Positions 21,791 to 33,290 of a stretch of DNA of 64,000 nt are shown here, piece by piece; within the stretch, counting starts at the first letter, position 1, and every line of letters begins with the position of its first letter. The notes under the pieces are model-generated. The model saw only the letters and a list, made by a program, of their open reading frames with translations. It did no database searches and was not told the origin of the DNA. The position numbers and the translations under genes are program-made. Source of the DNA: Agrypnia vestita (Eukaryota; Arthropoda; Insecta; Trichoptera; Phryganeidae); contig JADDOH010011269.1 in NCBI GenBank assembly GCA_016648135.1, positions 57,699 to 121,698 on the forward strand, read 5' to 3'.

Positions 21791-22940
21791 TGTTTGTTTA
21801 CATTTATTTAGTTTTTCTAAACTTTGATAAGTCACTATAACAATAACCTTTTTGTGTACTTATTGTATTTTTTATGTACTAGCTGTAATCTTTTGCACTG
21901 TTTTATTATTTTATATAGCTGTTTTTGCTAATAACATTAAATAAACCAATTTGTAAAATACCCGAGCTTTTACTGGACGTTGTTTCACTATCAACCATTA
22001 TATGTTGAAGGTATTTTTTAATCCATGGAATCCATTATACTGTTCAACCAATTTCCTCTCGCGCGGTGCGCGGACCCCCTCTCCCCGCTCCTGTCTCCTG
22101 TGTCTCCAGGTTTTATCTCAATTCTCCCCCATCTCGATGGAAGGAGAAAATAATTGGGTGGCCTCCGTCGGATTGTATCTGCCCCGACACGCGAGGGTTA
22201 ACCGGTGTCTCGTAGTACGCTCCCGAAATAAATGCACTACTTTATTTTTTATTTATTTATTATATTGAAGACCCCGTGGCAAGAACTTGTTAACCAACAT
22301 TCAAGTCATTTTGAGATAATTAGACATTTGCATTTCAGCTTTGAAAAATATGTTTTATTGCTAATTCCATATTAATTTTTATTGATTTATGTCACTAAGA
22401 TATCAGAAAAGTATTTTCAAAGTAAAAAAATGCATAATTTTCCCCAAAAAATTTTAGTTAAAAACCATTTTTCTCCTCTGGAAGTCATTTTTAATAGAAT
22501 AACACCTTTTAAAATTGATAAACACCAACATCAAACAACCCTTCAAATGCTATCCGTTTTTACCATCCATTATCCAAAATTACAAAATACCTGGCATGTT
22601 AATTAATAATACAAAACATGGTATGTTTAATTTAAAATTATTGAAAAATAATATATAAGTACAAATATATTACAGTACCTACTGCCAGAGTAAAATTTAT
22701 GTTAACCATAAATATTCCAATCAAATTAAAAGGCAAGAACGTGTTAATTTCAGAATGGCAGATGGCATGAACAAGTTATTATTGAAGATAACATGTTCTT
22801 CAAATTAATAACTGATTTGTTTTTTATGAAAAAGTGTAGTTAACATATTCATCCCTATGATTTGAACATGTTCTAATTATTTTTAAGTTCTGAACTTATT
22901 TCCATTGGAAAGAGCGTACAATATTTAATTTAGACGGCTT
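21791..22940. other. Anonymous DNA with a GC-richer patch
   Basis: Positions about 22050-22230 are GC-richer (CCCCCTCTCCCCGCTCCTGT and following) with an 88-codon ORF of no known family. The rest is AT-rich and featureless. Confidence 0.4.
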
Positions 22941-22952
22941 ATTAACTCATTT

Positions 22953-23785
22953 TTGACAAAAATGTTAGTTAACAACTTCTTGACATGGGGACTTCAATTA
23001 TACCAACCCACTCAGAAGACACACCCCCGTAACGTGGCATCTATTCTTCATACGGGAATAAATCAATGTTCATTTATAAAATTTATTAAAAATGGTGTTA
23101 CAAAAATTGTATATGCTCCAGGCGTGACGCAGACATCAGAGCACCTACTGAAAGAATGCACCATACTAAATGATAGTAGGGAGGATCTGATAAGGGGGAT
23201 AGATGGAGTTTCCTTTCTAAACGCTGACCTTTTCAGGAATGCAAACAACTTATCGTATTTCAGATCTTTTATTCGGGTGTGGGTCTCTCGCTGGGAAATT
23301 CTTACGAAGCCCACCGCGGGATGTGACTGATGTGAGCTGGTTTTCCTTTTACCAGTATTTTTCATTTACAATCCAGTTGACATGGATTCTTACCCGTAAG
23401 CCATTGGCTTGATCTCTATGGATTATATCTGCCGGTAGTTATTTTATGGACTGGCGAGTCCTCTTTTCTTTCTTGTCGTTTTTTTTCTTTCTATTTTTCA
23501 TTTCTATTTTTGACTCGGGGAAGTGACTATTGTACTTTTATTAACTGTCTGTACAGTGCAATTTTGTGTTCATTTTCATTTCTTATACTTAGACATAGCT
23601 CTTGTCTTCACCTCATTTACTTATGATTCATATTCTTTGGTGATTTGCTTGTATTTCCTTACAATTATATATATATCATATATCATGTCTCATTCTATTT
23701 ATTGTATTGTTGTATATTAATTATGAATTTTACTTCATTCCATGTAAATATGTATTGTTATCATATTAAATAAACAAATAAATTA
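22953..23785 (+). mobile_element. 3' end of a non-LTR retrotransposon
   Basis: A 125-codon frame (22953-23330) ends with TSEHLLKECTILNDSR, the zinc-knuckle-like H-x(3,4)-C piece that closes ORF2 in many I/Jockey-group LINEs. The upstream cysteines of that motif are not clear. A roughly 450-bp 3' untranslated stretch follows and stops at AAATAAACAAATAAATT, a typical A-rich tail. The element is 5'-truncated; no reverse-transcriptase core is present. Confidence 0.6.
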
Positions 23786-24544
23786 TGGTTTCCCCCCTCA
23801 TCCTTGCAGCTAGGATAAAGTGAAGCCATTTAGTGTGGACGTCTCCCCGCGCCGCTTGCTCTTATACAAGTTAGGATGATCACTTTGGCATAAAAAATGC
23901 TGAATTGCGTTGCGAAAGTGCAAGGATGGTATTTGTGTTATTGCTAATAAAACGGCCCTGTGTATATGTAGGTGGTTCTTCTTCCCTCCTCTCCTCCGGG
24001 AACTTATTTTTGTATATATCCCTCTTTTCCCTTTTTTTTGTTTTAAAAGAGAGTCCTTTTCCGTTCCGGTTCTATCCCGGTTGATCCTCTTCTTAGTATC
24101 CCCCATAATTTTACTATCTTACTTCTCTCTGTAATGTCTCATCGTTGAATTTATACCGGCAAAATGCAATTCAGTGTGTGTGTGTGTATTGAAATAATGT
24201 GTTTTCTGAATTAATTATTATTATTTTAGATTTGAGATATTTTATCCGTTGACGGAGAACTGACATTGATGGACTGACGGCTTCCTGATAAGATGTATGC
24301 CCCGTTTTCTGTTTTGTCCTTCCCCTATAGGGAGAGTATTCAGATATCCTTTCTACCCGTCCCTCACTGTCCCTTCTTTCCACTCAATCCACCCTTGCCT
24401 TCATTCTGTTTAAATTTTATACTTTGTATTTTTGATAATATCATTTTCTGTATTTTTTATAGTTAGTTCTGGGGGAGGAACAGAAAGACTTTTGCCGCCC
24501 AAACCTTGCGGCTTCGCCCTTGACACGATGCCGCACGAGAAGCG
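23786..24544. other. Anonymous DNA
   Basis: Contains a TG microsatellite at 24174-24188. Overlapping ORFs at 23810-24134 lie on both strands of a C/T-rich tract and look random. The phrase GACGGAGAACTGACATTGATGG (24252-24272 region) resembles one near 31025, a weak repeat link. Confidence 0.45.
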
Positions 24545-24640
24545 CCATTAATGAAAAAATTGTCAACCTGGCGACATATGAGTAGGACCGATGTGGGAGC
24601 TTTCGCTCATAAAACGGTCTTATGAGCATGGGTGGGTGTT
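24545..24640 (-). repeat. Dispersed repeat, CCGTTTTACGAGTGAAAGCT family
   Basis: On the minus strand it reads ACCGTTTTATGAGCGAAAGC then TCCCACATCGGTCCTACTCA and TATGTCGCCAGG, matching 5105-5175. Confidence 0.7.
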
Positions 24641-25062
24641 CATTCATTCGATATGATGTATGGAAGTGTACGCGGCAAAAATTGAAAATATAATGTTTTC
24701 ACCTGTTAAGTTTTTGCTACTAGCTATGAGACAACCTGTATAAAAGCGATAAAAGAATGTTATGATATCGCAAACCAATGAGAAAAGATGTGTCCTGCAC
24801 ACTGCTATTGAAATTCAGTACAATTTTTAAATTATAAGCAGAAACCAATCGGCAAAGATTTGAAAGTGGCTTCTTCGCGGCAAAGTTTATCCAAACAGCA
24901 TGTTTTTTAATGTTCAAATCAAAAATTATTTTAAAAACGTCAGCTGCGATAGTATAACTAAGGCAAACAAATACCCGATTTCTTATATTTAAAACAACAA
25001 TTCAAACACTTAATTACTGTTTCGACGATTATTCAGTATATAAGAATTTTTGTCTTGGATGT

Positions 25063-25574
25063 TTAAGGCGATCGTCCAGCAGATTGAGCAAATTTCATCA
25101 TTTTTTCTCATATCTTCTCTTGTGTTTTTTATCACATTTTTTTACTGAAATATTTTATTTTAAAATTTATTCATTAGGTTACGTATATTTTAAATACGGA
25201 TATCTTATTAAAATAACACAACCTAAATTATATACCTAATTGATTAATAAATAACCAAACCTTCGATGTTTTAAAAATGAAGTAAATTGCTCCACTTTGT
25301 GGGCGTTCTATGCCTGAATGGCTCATGAGATGTCTTTTTTATTCAATAATATTACAGAGTTATCATAAATTTATTACAATTATTGCAAAATCTGTTTGTT
25401 TGTTTACATGCAATTTATGTTGTAAAAAACACTGTTTTTTATAATTTTTTTTTTGTGTATTTTTTTCAATCCTTTTTGGATACTTGAAAACTTTATTTCT
25501 TTAATAAATTAAAGGAATAGACCTTTTTATTTTAAAATGAATACAAAAAAAATCAATCTGGACGATCGCCTTAA
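25063..25574. mobile_element. TTAA-flanked MITE, piggyBac-like
   Basis: TTAA at 25063-25066 and 25571-25574 flanks 504 bp whose ends are inverted: GGCGATCGTCCAG...ATTGA at the left and TCAATCTGGACGATCGCC at the right (18 bp with one 3-bp indel). TTAA duplication is the hallmark of piggyBac-type transposition. The interior shares blocks with 56245-56790 (CCAAACC..CGATGTTTTA, CACTTTGTGGGC, TTCAATAATATTAC). No transposase is encoded. Confidence 0.85.
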
Positions 25575-25589
25575 GTAGTAGTTTTTTGG

Positions 25590-25815
25590 CAGAATAAAGG
25601 AAGGAGTGCTGGGATGGTTTGGTCATGTAAAACGCATGAGCGAGGAAAGTATGGTTAAGAAAATATAGGGCAAGTGTTGAAGGCGAAAGACCTGGCGTGA
25701 TCAGATTCTACAAGTATTGGAGGATGGCCCTGGTCAACAACCGTAGAGCATGCATGAGATGATGTATGAATTTAGCCGGGGTAAAAGTAGTGTGCCAAGA
25801 TAGAGGGATATGGCA
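25590..25815 (+). mobile_element. LINE ORF2 C-terminal fragment
   Basis: One frame reads GVLGWFGHVKRMSEESMVKKI before a stop; the pattern LGWFGHVxRM is common at the ends of RTE/CR1-type LINE proteins. Following codons (WRDQILQVLEDGPGQQP) fit the same region with stops. It is a short relic. Confidence 0.6.
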
Positions 25816-25879
25816 TTCTATCCCCTCTGAAACGGCGTGATGGTTTAGTTAGTTATATCTTAAAGGACTGGACCGTTGA

Positions 25880-26110
25880 GGCTTTGAATTTAATTTCTTG
25901 TCGGACGTCTTAGCCCATTCAGCCGATAAACCGTACGTACGTGTCCTTGCCGAAGTTCATACCGCCGCGGTTGAACGACACGACGATAAGGATTATTTAC
26001 AACTGGAGGCTGGCGATCCTGCCGGGAACGCACTGTACAGGGCCAAAGGACAATGTAATCCCGGGTCTTAGTGACAAGGGTTAACGTCAGATGGCAGGGG
26101 GGTCGACATG
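25880..26110. other. GC-richer island
   Basis: Non-repetitive within the window and markedly richer in GC than its flanks. A 95-codon minus ORF (25890-26177) overlaps it but has no family resemblance. It may be conserved non-coding DNA. Confidence 0.3.
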
Positions 26111-26905
26111 AAAACGACAGCCAAATGTTAAACAACACTTTTATTTCCTTTTCTATTCCTACGTCGCGTCCCAACACAATGATAATATTTATTTATAAAC
26201 AGAAGCATAATAAAGGTGTTTATCTATTTGTTTCGGAAAATTTCAACAGAGCGTGCGCAATAGACTATTTGACTCGTTCATTTTTGAAATAATCTAAGTA
26301 CTTATCTGTAGTAAACTGCAAAGACCTGGTTTGGGTCTGCAATAAACTGCAATTTAACTCAAATTACGGTAAATAGAGTTCTCGGCACTTTAAGAGATGG
26401 TGTAATGTTAATGTTCTGTTGAGAATATTTGCTGTAAAGTACAGTATTTATCTCAAAATAGTCCAAATAACGTATTTTATTCAAAAGATATGCTCGGCTG
26501 AAAGTATTCAAATCAAAATTACAAAAATAAATATAATAAACTTTTAGTAATAAATGTAGGTACAGATCTCAGGATTCTTATTAAATAATAAATATATATA
26601 ATACTTCTGTGTAGACTAATATCATCATGGGAATAAGTCAAACACTTGAAATTAATTACAGTTTTTATTTATCACTAAAGTCACTGGACACGAATTATAT
26701 AATATAATATATATATTATATATATATATATATATATAATATATATTTAGAAAATATTGTTTGCATTTTTTACGTTTACAATACTTCTTTTATAGTGCAG
26801 TTATTTTTGTGGATTGAAGCTACTCAAAATAGTTCATTATATATAGTTAATTTTTTTTAAATGTATATACCCTTATAGGTATATGCTTATATATATATAT
26901 ATATA
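26111..26905. other. Anonymous AT-rich DNA with TA microsatellites
   Basis: TA/TATATA runs lie at 26697-26752 and 26889-26904. Otherwise nothing recognised. Confidence 0.55.
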
Positions 26906-28833
26906 CCTTATGTTACTACCCGGGCACCCGGGTATCCATTTCTGACTTCAAGTTAGAATAATTTTAGTTATAAACCCTTGATGCTTTTGTCCGCCCGGAT
27001 CCCCATTATTTGAGGTATTTGAAAGGGATTTATGTATTGTTTCATGTAATTTGACTTTTAAAAAGGTATTTTATATGACCTTAAACTTGTCTAGTCCTCT
27101 GATTACTACCCAGGGTACCCGGGTACCCATTCGGTATTGATATTCTCATTCAGTAATATACATAAATTTTACCATCAGATTTCGTTTTATTGTAAAAATT
27201 AATCATGTTCGGTTTGTTTTTGAGTCCCGATGTTACATCACCACGATGCGCAGATAATAAAAGTATAACTGTCTTCAGTTTTTTTGGCAAAGAAGAACAT
27301 TTTTTTACTTTATCATTGGATTCAAATAACAATCCTTTATTTTAGCCAGAATATACTTTTAATATCGTCTTGGTAACGGTTTCCATATTCCGAGATAAAA
27401 TAATATGTTGTGGTTCTTTCACGTTAGTGAGTTTCTCGTCCAGACGTTAATTTTCCGGTGTATATTTAGCCAGTAAGAGGATAATAATTTTCTGCATCAC
27501 ATATCCACCATATTTTTATCCCTTATTTGGCGGGCTTACACTGAATGTATTGCATAAATTGTATACATCTACTAGAGAAAATGAATGCTCATTGTAAAAT
27601 TTTAGTTATAGATTTTTGAATTCAGTATCAACTAGTACATATTTCACGTATCGAAGTAGCTCTGCCTTCATTCAATCGGTATTTCCTCGTATTAGCATCA
27701 TTGAAGCGAGGAAATTTGACGCTCGATACTGGGTATAAATTACATTTGGACAAATCAAAAATATAATCTGTATTTAGGTAATCGGCACCATATAATATGA
27801 GAATACCCATGAATACATTTAACTTGGATGAAGTCAAATCCTTCCAATGTGGTTTATTAGTACGATCATGTTCATTGACTCAATATATATTTTCCTGGCC
27901 TCTTTATTGGTGTGACGGACAATAGTATCCAACTTTTGGTATAAAAACACTTTTGAATGTAATACTAATAGATAATGCTTTTCTTGATCCGTGTAAATCA
28001 CTTCTTTGCCGATGATGAACGATATAAAGCGACGTAGTTTTATAATGAATACATGTGAATTTTTATGCCATATCATTTCATGGCTAGCCAGGAAATGAGC
28101 TTGAGCAGATGTCGGTGGTTCAATATTATCCTATTTTATTTTTCGCGTGATGCAATATAGCCCATATCTGCTACAAATTATTCATCGTCACCTTCTGTAT
28201 TTGAATATTCATATTAATCAGTGCATTCTGAAATCCAATTTTCGTTCTTGCTATGCAAAAAATCCTCTGTATCTAAGACTATATGATTACACAGTAATTG
28301 GAGAAAACAATTTTTTTTCAGAAGCGCTCTATCAACAAAAAATATAATATAATTAGTTAATATCTTTGATTTCATTGAACGTGAAAATATTAATAAAAAA
28401 ACATCAACTTTTAGTGAATTTGAAAAAAGTGAAAACTTAAATGTTGTAAATATATAATAAATTTTAACTGTAAATAATATAAAACATATAATAAATTATA
28501 ACTCTTATAAATATATAATAAATAAATTGCACATAAGACATGTCCGCACTTTACTAAGATTAGAAGGATTAAGGCTGGAATTAAAGATATAAATGAAAAT
28601 CTCAGTCAAAATGTACTAATCAATGTCAATCAAACTGATAAAAATGAGGTATAAAGGGATACATATATCGTTATGAAAAGCAGTGACCTTCAAGGAAGCT
28701 ATTTGATCATTATATCAATATCAATTTGCGATATACAAAACAAAAGAATGCACGGGGAACGTCCATCCAGGTAGAGTACCCAGGTACCCTGGGTAGTAAC
28801 TAGTGTGAAAAATTCCGGGTAGTAACATAACGG
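26906..28833 (-). mobile_element. Decayed piggyBac-like element
   Basis: The left end CCTTATGTTACTACCCGGG is inverted at the right end, CCGGGTAGTAACATAACGG, which abuts TTAA at 28834-28837; the left TTAA has decayed in a TA microsatellite. A second, subterminal inverted pair lies inside (ACTACCCAGGGTACCCGGGT near 27105 and its inverse near 28775-28797), as known for piggyBac elements. The interior encodes a broken transposase on the minus strand. Length is about 1.93 kb, shorter than an intact element. Confidence 0.85.
27150..28080 (-). pseudogene. PiggyBac-family transposase relic
   Basis: Read in order along the minus strand, several frames together match the piggyBac (DDE_Tnp_1_7) transposase pattern. 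They are LDTIVRHTNKEARK; then HDRTNKPHWKDLTSSKLNVF and MGILILYGADYL; then FNDANTRKYRLNEGRATSIR; then, near 27490-27540, KPAK-stop-GIKIWWICDAEN; and finally LPKKLKTVILLLSAH and MINFYNKTKSDG near 27170-27280. These are the N-terminal, pre-catalytic, KPAKYGIK-type and YNxTK blocks of the family. At least one frameshift (near 27862) and several stops break it, and the C-terminal cysteine-rich end is missing. The exon-free order and TTAA-type ends support the call. Confidence 0.85.
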
Positions 28834-29736
28834 TTAAATATATATATATATATATCTATATTATATATATATATATACTATAATTATATAAATTATTTTA
28901 TATAGGTATAGCTAATATGGCGAAAAATTCCAACATATTTCGAAGATGATTTATACATAATTAAATCGGGAACAATACTAATTTCAGATATACGTTTCTT
29001 TTCACAAATATAAATCAAACATTTTACGATATCATTATATGACAGATGATATTTGTCGTATTCGTATTTACATTTACCACAGAAAAGACATAAAATTTAC
29101 ACCGAAAGTTTTGGGTGGAATTTGTAAAAAATAACATTTCTGCATGACGTGCGCCTGGCATAGGACCTTTCGAAGAAGGACGCTACTACACAAAACTCGC
29201 AGCATTAAAAATACACGGTTTTTTTCTCGACTTGACTATATCTGTGGAAAAATTTGGTAGGCGAAATAAATGAAGAATTGACATGAAGTTAAGCGCAGAA
29301 AAGTCGGAAATAAAACTTCTAGCCGTAGGGACGAATTACGGCTAGAATTTAAAATCGAAAAAAACAGATACGTCACGTTAAATGGAAACGTCAGAAATAA
29401 AACTTCTAGCCGTACGACGAAATTTGGCTAGAATTTTAAATCAACTTTTTCTTAAGATAAGGATTATTTAATTACTAATTGTTTCTCAGAATCTTTACTA
29501 ATGCACAGCTTTTTTGCTTGTATGCCTGCACGCCACTGCTTTTAAGCATGTGTGAGCAAGCTTGCTTATTATGAGCATGCTTATGTCATTCGCGGCTAGT
29601 ATCGATTATCAATGCGATCTTCTCAGTCCGCGACAGATGAAACAAATGTGGCGCGTTGGGGAGATGATAAAACATTACTTTCGTGACTTATTATAGGAAT
29701 CACGAATGTCTGTGGGATACTCGATCACCGCTAAGT
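28834..29736. other. Anonymous DNA with two CTAGCCGTA hairpins
   Basis: A TA microsatellite follows the piggyBac end (28840-28880). At 29303-29355 and 29390-29443 two ~54-bp units repeat; each holds TTCTAGCCGTA, and the first has its exact inverse TACGGCTAGAA (29317-29327 with 29337-29347). Confidence 0.6.
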
Positions 29737-30172
29737 AAAAATAAAATAGCAAGAAATAATGTTTATAAAACTTTATTAAAGGACATGAATGATTCAAATC
29801 TTACAATAAAAATATTAAAAACTAAAATCAAAAATATTTTGATTTATAGGTTCACTTGAATTTTCTATTTTAGTTTGCAGTTTCCATTTTGATCAAAAGC
29901 GTCACTATTCTATGAGCATGCCAGTAATAAGCATGTAATGTAGCATGCATGCAATAAACTGTTTTGATTTAATAGTTCACTTGAATTTTCTATTTCAGTT
30001 TGCAAGGTTTCAATTTTGAACTAGAGTTCCTCATGCCACTAATAAGCATATGTGTTTGACTGTTAGATTTGAGCATGCTAATAATGAGGAAGTGTGTACA
30101 GTTGTTAGAGCATGATAGTTTTGAGCATCCTAATGAGCATGCCAGTAATAAGCATGTGTATCTGTACCTTAA
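29737..30172 (+). repeat. Interspersed GCATGC-rich repeat, copy 2
   Basis: This is homologous to 1-382. Here an inner segment (TTCACTTGAATTTTCTATTT to CTATGAGCATGCC) is partly duplicated at about 29851-29935 and 29972-30050, making the copy longer. Confidence 0.75.
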
Positions 30173-30203
30173 TGAGATTTCAATGATCTAGTTGAGAATA
30201 AGA

Positions 30204-30297
30204 TAACACGTAAATTGTAACCTTACCGGGAATCGAAACTGAAATATTCGGTATGACAAGCCGGTATCATGTCCATTAAACTACGAGTTCTGCCGAA
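30204..30297 (-). repeat. tRNA-derived SINE family B, diverged
   Basis: On the minus strand the head reads CTCGTAGTTTAATGGACATG (A-box region) and TTTCGATTCCCGGTAAGG (B-box region). It belongs with 45250-45352 and 52243-52412, which share the end of the head, CCGGTGAGGTCAC. Confidence 0.65.
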
Positions 30298-30639
30298 AAA
30301 TTCTCAGTCTATGATGATAGCAATCAAATAACGGTGAAATTAGCTGTAGGTACCTACTTTACTAGAATTCATATTTCATTCCAGCAATTTTTATTCTGAA
30401 TGACAATTGTTATCACATTATTCAGATTTTTACCAATCACAGGAGGTTAATATTCTAGTCAGATGTATCTACATGTTATTTCGCGTGATTTGAAGTTATA
30501 CTTGATTTATATCTATACAAATGTAATGCCAAATCAATAAATAAAATAGAAGGTATACTTCATCAGGCGCGTTAAGAATTAAATTTACGATGTGACGCAA
30601 TGCTCGCGCGCAATGCAAAGGAATATTTTCACACCATGA

Positions 30640-31045
30640 AGTCAAGATTCACCAATCACTCTTTTTACTCCCTTTCTTTTAACTCGTAGCGTCTGATTGT
30701 CTACTTGTCGTCTTGTCTGCTTCTCTGACGAAAAAACTTTGGGTCGATTTTTAACCCTTTTCCCGTGATCCAATCGAGCTGAAACTTTGCAAGTAGACTC
30801 GTGGCGACGATCAAGAAGATCCGTAAAATTTTCGTTAAAAAAAATTAATAATTATAGTATAATTTTGGATTTTTCAAATTTAAAATTTTTTTTTTATACA
30901 AATCAGTAAGTTGTATGGAGATTCCGACGCATATGGAAGGCACGAAATCAGAAAATGAGAAAGGGAGTATTTTAAAAACTTCGGTTCGTCGGTACTGATT
31001 AAATGTGTATTCAAGATTTTTTATACATTGATGGAGAACTGTCAC
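30640..31045 (-). repeat. Interspersed repeat, TTGGATCACGGGAAAA family
   Basis: On the minus strand it contains AGCTCGATTGGATCACGGGA, ATCGACCCAAAGTTTTT and GACGCTACGAGTTAAAAG. The same order is found on the plus strand at 55605-55915 and 58475-58790. No coding capacity. Confidence 0.8.
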
Positions 31046-31930
31046 TTAAGGAAATTATTGTTATTTATTCTAGTATACTTTGTTACACAACACAATTCTA
31101 GTTTGTATTGTAACGAAATTATTATTATTACAAAAGAAATTACGTAGGTACCTAGAGAATCCCCCGTAAAATCTCAATGATGGCAATAACATAGAAGCCT
31201 CTAACACAGTCTAACATACTCTAGAATTATCAACAGCATTCGGGATGCGTCTAAAAATGACTGGAATAGCCTAGAAGTGACCGGAACCATCTCCTAAACA
31301 CTAGAATAATCTAGAAAGTTCGATAATCCAGCTTTTGGGTATAGCGCGGATCTAGGCCGCCGCGAGAGTCTTGTTTTGACAGATTCAGTGCGAAATGAGT
31401 CACGGACGACGGCCAGGTGTGACCAGTCGTGAATTGCGGAGCAATAGATATCGAACGAAATAATCGGGTGATTACCAAAGTGTCGAAATTAATAAATGCG
31501 ATAAATATTACGTGCGAGAATTGAATGTTCTACAATTAAATTTAAAATATGTTTTATTGTTCTACAAGTGGTTTATCACCTATATATGGCTGGATAACAC
31601 ACTATTTATAGAGTGTTACCCATATAACAAAGTGTTCATATACAAGTGATACATTACGAAGTACTGTGATTTAAAGAATATAATTAAATTTAATTCGTGA
31701 AAAGTGACTTTGTTCATTTTATGATTAATTATTCATTAATTAATGAATCGCTAATAAATTTCCATTCATTTTTGCTTTCATTTGCCACCATCTGACAGTA
31801 TATACACCACAGCACATTTTTTCAAAGAAGTACCTAGGTATAACTTTATTTATAGATGTATGATGACGTTTGCTTTGATGACTGCCCGTCAAATAACGGA
31901 TAAAAAATCCCATATTCGCGTGACGACATT
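31046..31930. other. Anonymous DNA, possible LTR debris
   Basis: TCTAGAA-rich sequence around 31200-31330 and a stretch from 31350 to 31700 recall LTR-type regulatory DNA, but I find no paired LTR, primer site or gag/pol frame. Confidence 0.3.
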
Positions 31931-32560
31931 TTTTGCGCCGACGATTCACAAATAAAATAAAAACAGACAGCGACACAAAACCGAAATTTAAAAGTCACCA
32001 CCAAAGGGACCGTAAATTCAATATGTTTTACCCTTTCCGCTCCGATGTTCTACCGCCACGGAGAAAGTTTCCATTTCCCGCGCTCGCGTCGCAAGACGTA
32101 CAGAGCGGGCAAATGGCGGGAATTTCGCCCCGGAATAGTTTATTGGACAAATGCATTTGACATGTGAAAACGTTTTATTGTTTTTTTCCCTTTGCCTCCC
32201 GTCCTAAAATTGTTTTCAACCGCAAGCGGCCGGCATTATTCAATCTTAGCATTCTCCGCTCCTCGACTATCGGCTCGCGTCACGCCGGCTTTAGAGAATT
32301 TATAACAAAATGGCGTGTCGATACACTGCACGTCAACGTCCGCAAACAAAATGGCGAATCGATATGTCGCACGTCACATTCGCAACAAAATGGCGGATCA
32401 ATACGTTGCACGTCACATTGGCGGGTCGATATTAAATTGCAATGTCGTATCAGGGCGCAAGATGGCGAATTGGACATGTGATGAAAATAAATTGATGATA
32501 ACTCTGAAGTTTTCCGAACATTGTGTTCGACGCTCACATTCGAGACCTCGACTCTAAAAA
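31931..32560. other. GC-richer island with ATGGCG repeat array
   Basis: The island includes a short array at 32302-32475 in which TGGCG recurs at 32311, 32352, 32391, 32419 and 32463. The first three units share ACAAAATGGCG, TCGATA and TGCACGTCAC words with a ~40-bp period. AAAATGGCG is the reverse of the GCCAT core bound by YY1/Pleiohomeotic proteins. Three ORFs overlap here on both strands (up to 161 codons) but the repeated composition explains them. Confidence 0.5.
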
Positions 32561-32939
32561 GAAATACGAAGCAACACTGAATGTATTTGAAATAAGGATC
32601 TTTAGGAGAATTTTTACAGCTATCCAATGAAGTAGGTACTATATAAAGGAGTAGGTACCTACCTATTAAAAACATGTGTAGTATGACATAAACATAATCA
32701 ACTTGTTCGATTGATTTGAGATTGGATTTTACTGATGGAGAGTTGTAATTAGTCATTATTGTCATTAGTCAGATTTTTGTAGAAAAGCCTAACTAGAGCG
32801 TCAGCCGGTGTCATCTACAGGTGGGGTCGCCAAATATTTTTACAAGAAAAAAGTATATTTAGGTCTGAGAAGAATATTAAACAGTATTTTAGGAAAATGA
32901 ACAGTATTTTATTTATTGAATGTTTTAAATACATATTTT

Positions 32940-33290
32940 TTAGAGCTTCTCGCCTAATTTATTATTTTACACTCTTTTTTAAAAACTTCATACGCCTCAC
33001 CACAATTATAACTAAAATTAAAATAAATGAGGAGCTAATTATTTATTAAATTAATAGTTGCTCTATTTCTATCCTCCCGCCACTTTGCATTCACTACTGA
33101 AAAAAATATTTCAGTAAATGCTGAGGTGGCGGGAACAGAAAGTAGAAATGAGACAATTTTAGTAATATTTTTAAATTCTTCTGAGGTGTTTATTAATAAA
33201 TGGCTTCACTTTTGGCCAGTACTCATTTCAAGAAAATCTTTGTCTTCTGATTCCTTCTGAAACTCCATTATTGTGATTTGTTTGTGAACG
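32940..33290 (-). pseudogene. hAT transposase C-terminal dimerisation domain relic
   Basis: On the minus strand one frame reads SEEFKNITKIVSFLLSVP, then ATSAFTEIFFSVVNAKW and REDRNRATINLINN, a stop, then LLIYFNFSYNCGEAYEVF and KKECKIIN. The PATSA-x(3)-E-x(2)-FS pattern followed by an arginine-rich NR turn is the signature of the hAT family C-terminal dimerisation region. The fragment has at least three stop codons, no upstream catalytic part and no visible terminal repeats. Confidence 0.85.

Noticed and set aside
23810..24134. Overlapping ORFs on both strands
   Set aside because: They lie in a C/T-rich tract; composition explains the lack of stops and neither resembles a protein.
30540..30580. 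CTGATGA on the minus strand near 30565
   Set aside because: No stem II or GAAA box follows.
32280..32765. 161-codon minus-strand ORF
   Set aside because: It overlies a ~40-bp repeat array and overlaps two plus-strand ORFs over the same bases; the length is explained by repeated composition, and the peptide matches nothing known.
33065..33143. Imperfect inverted repeat around CCCGCCAC...GGTGGCGGG
   Set aside because: It falls inside the hAT dimerisation-domain relic and is best explained as chance complementarity between coding bits.
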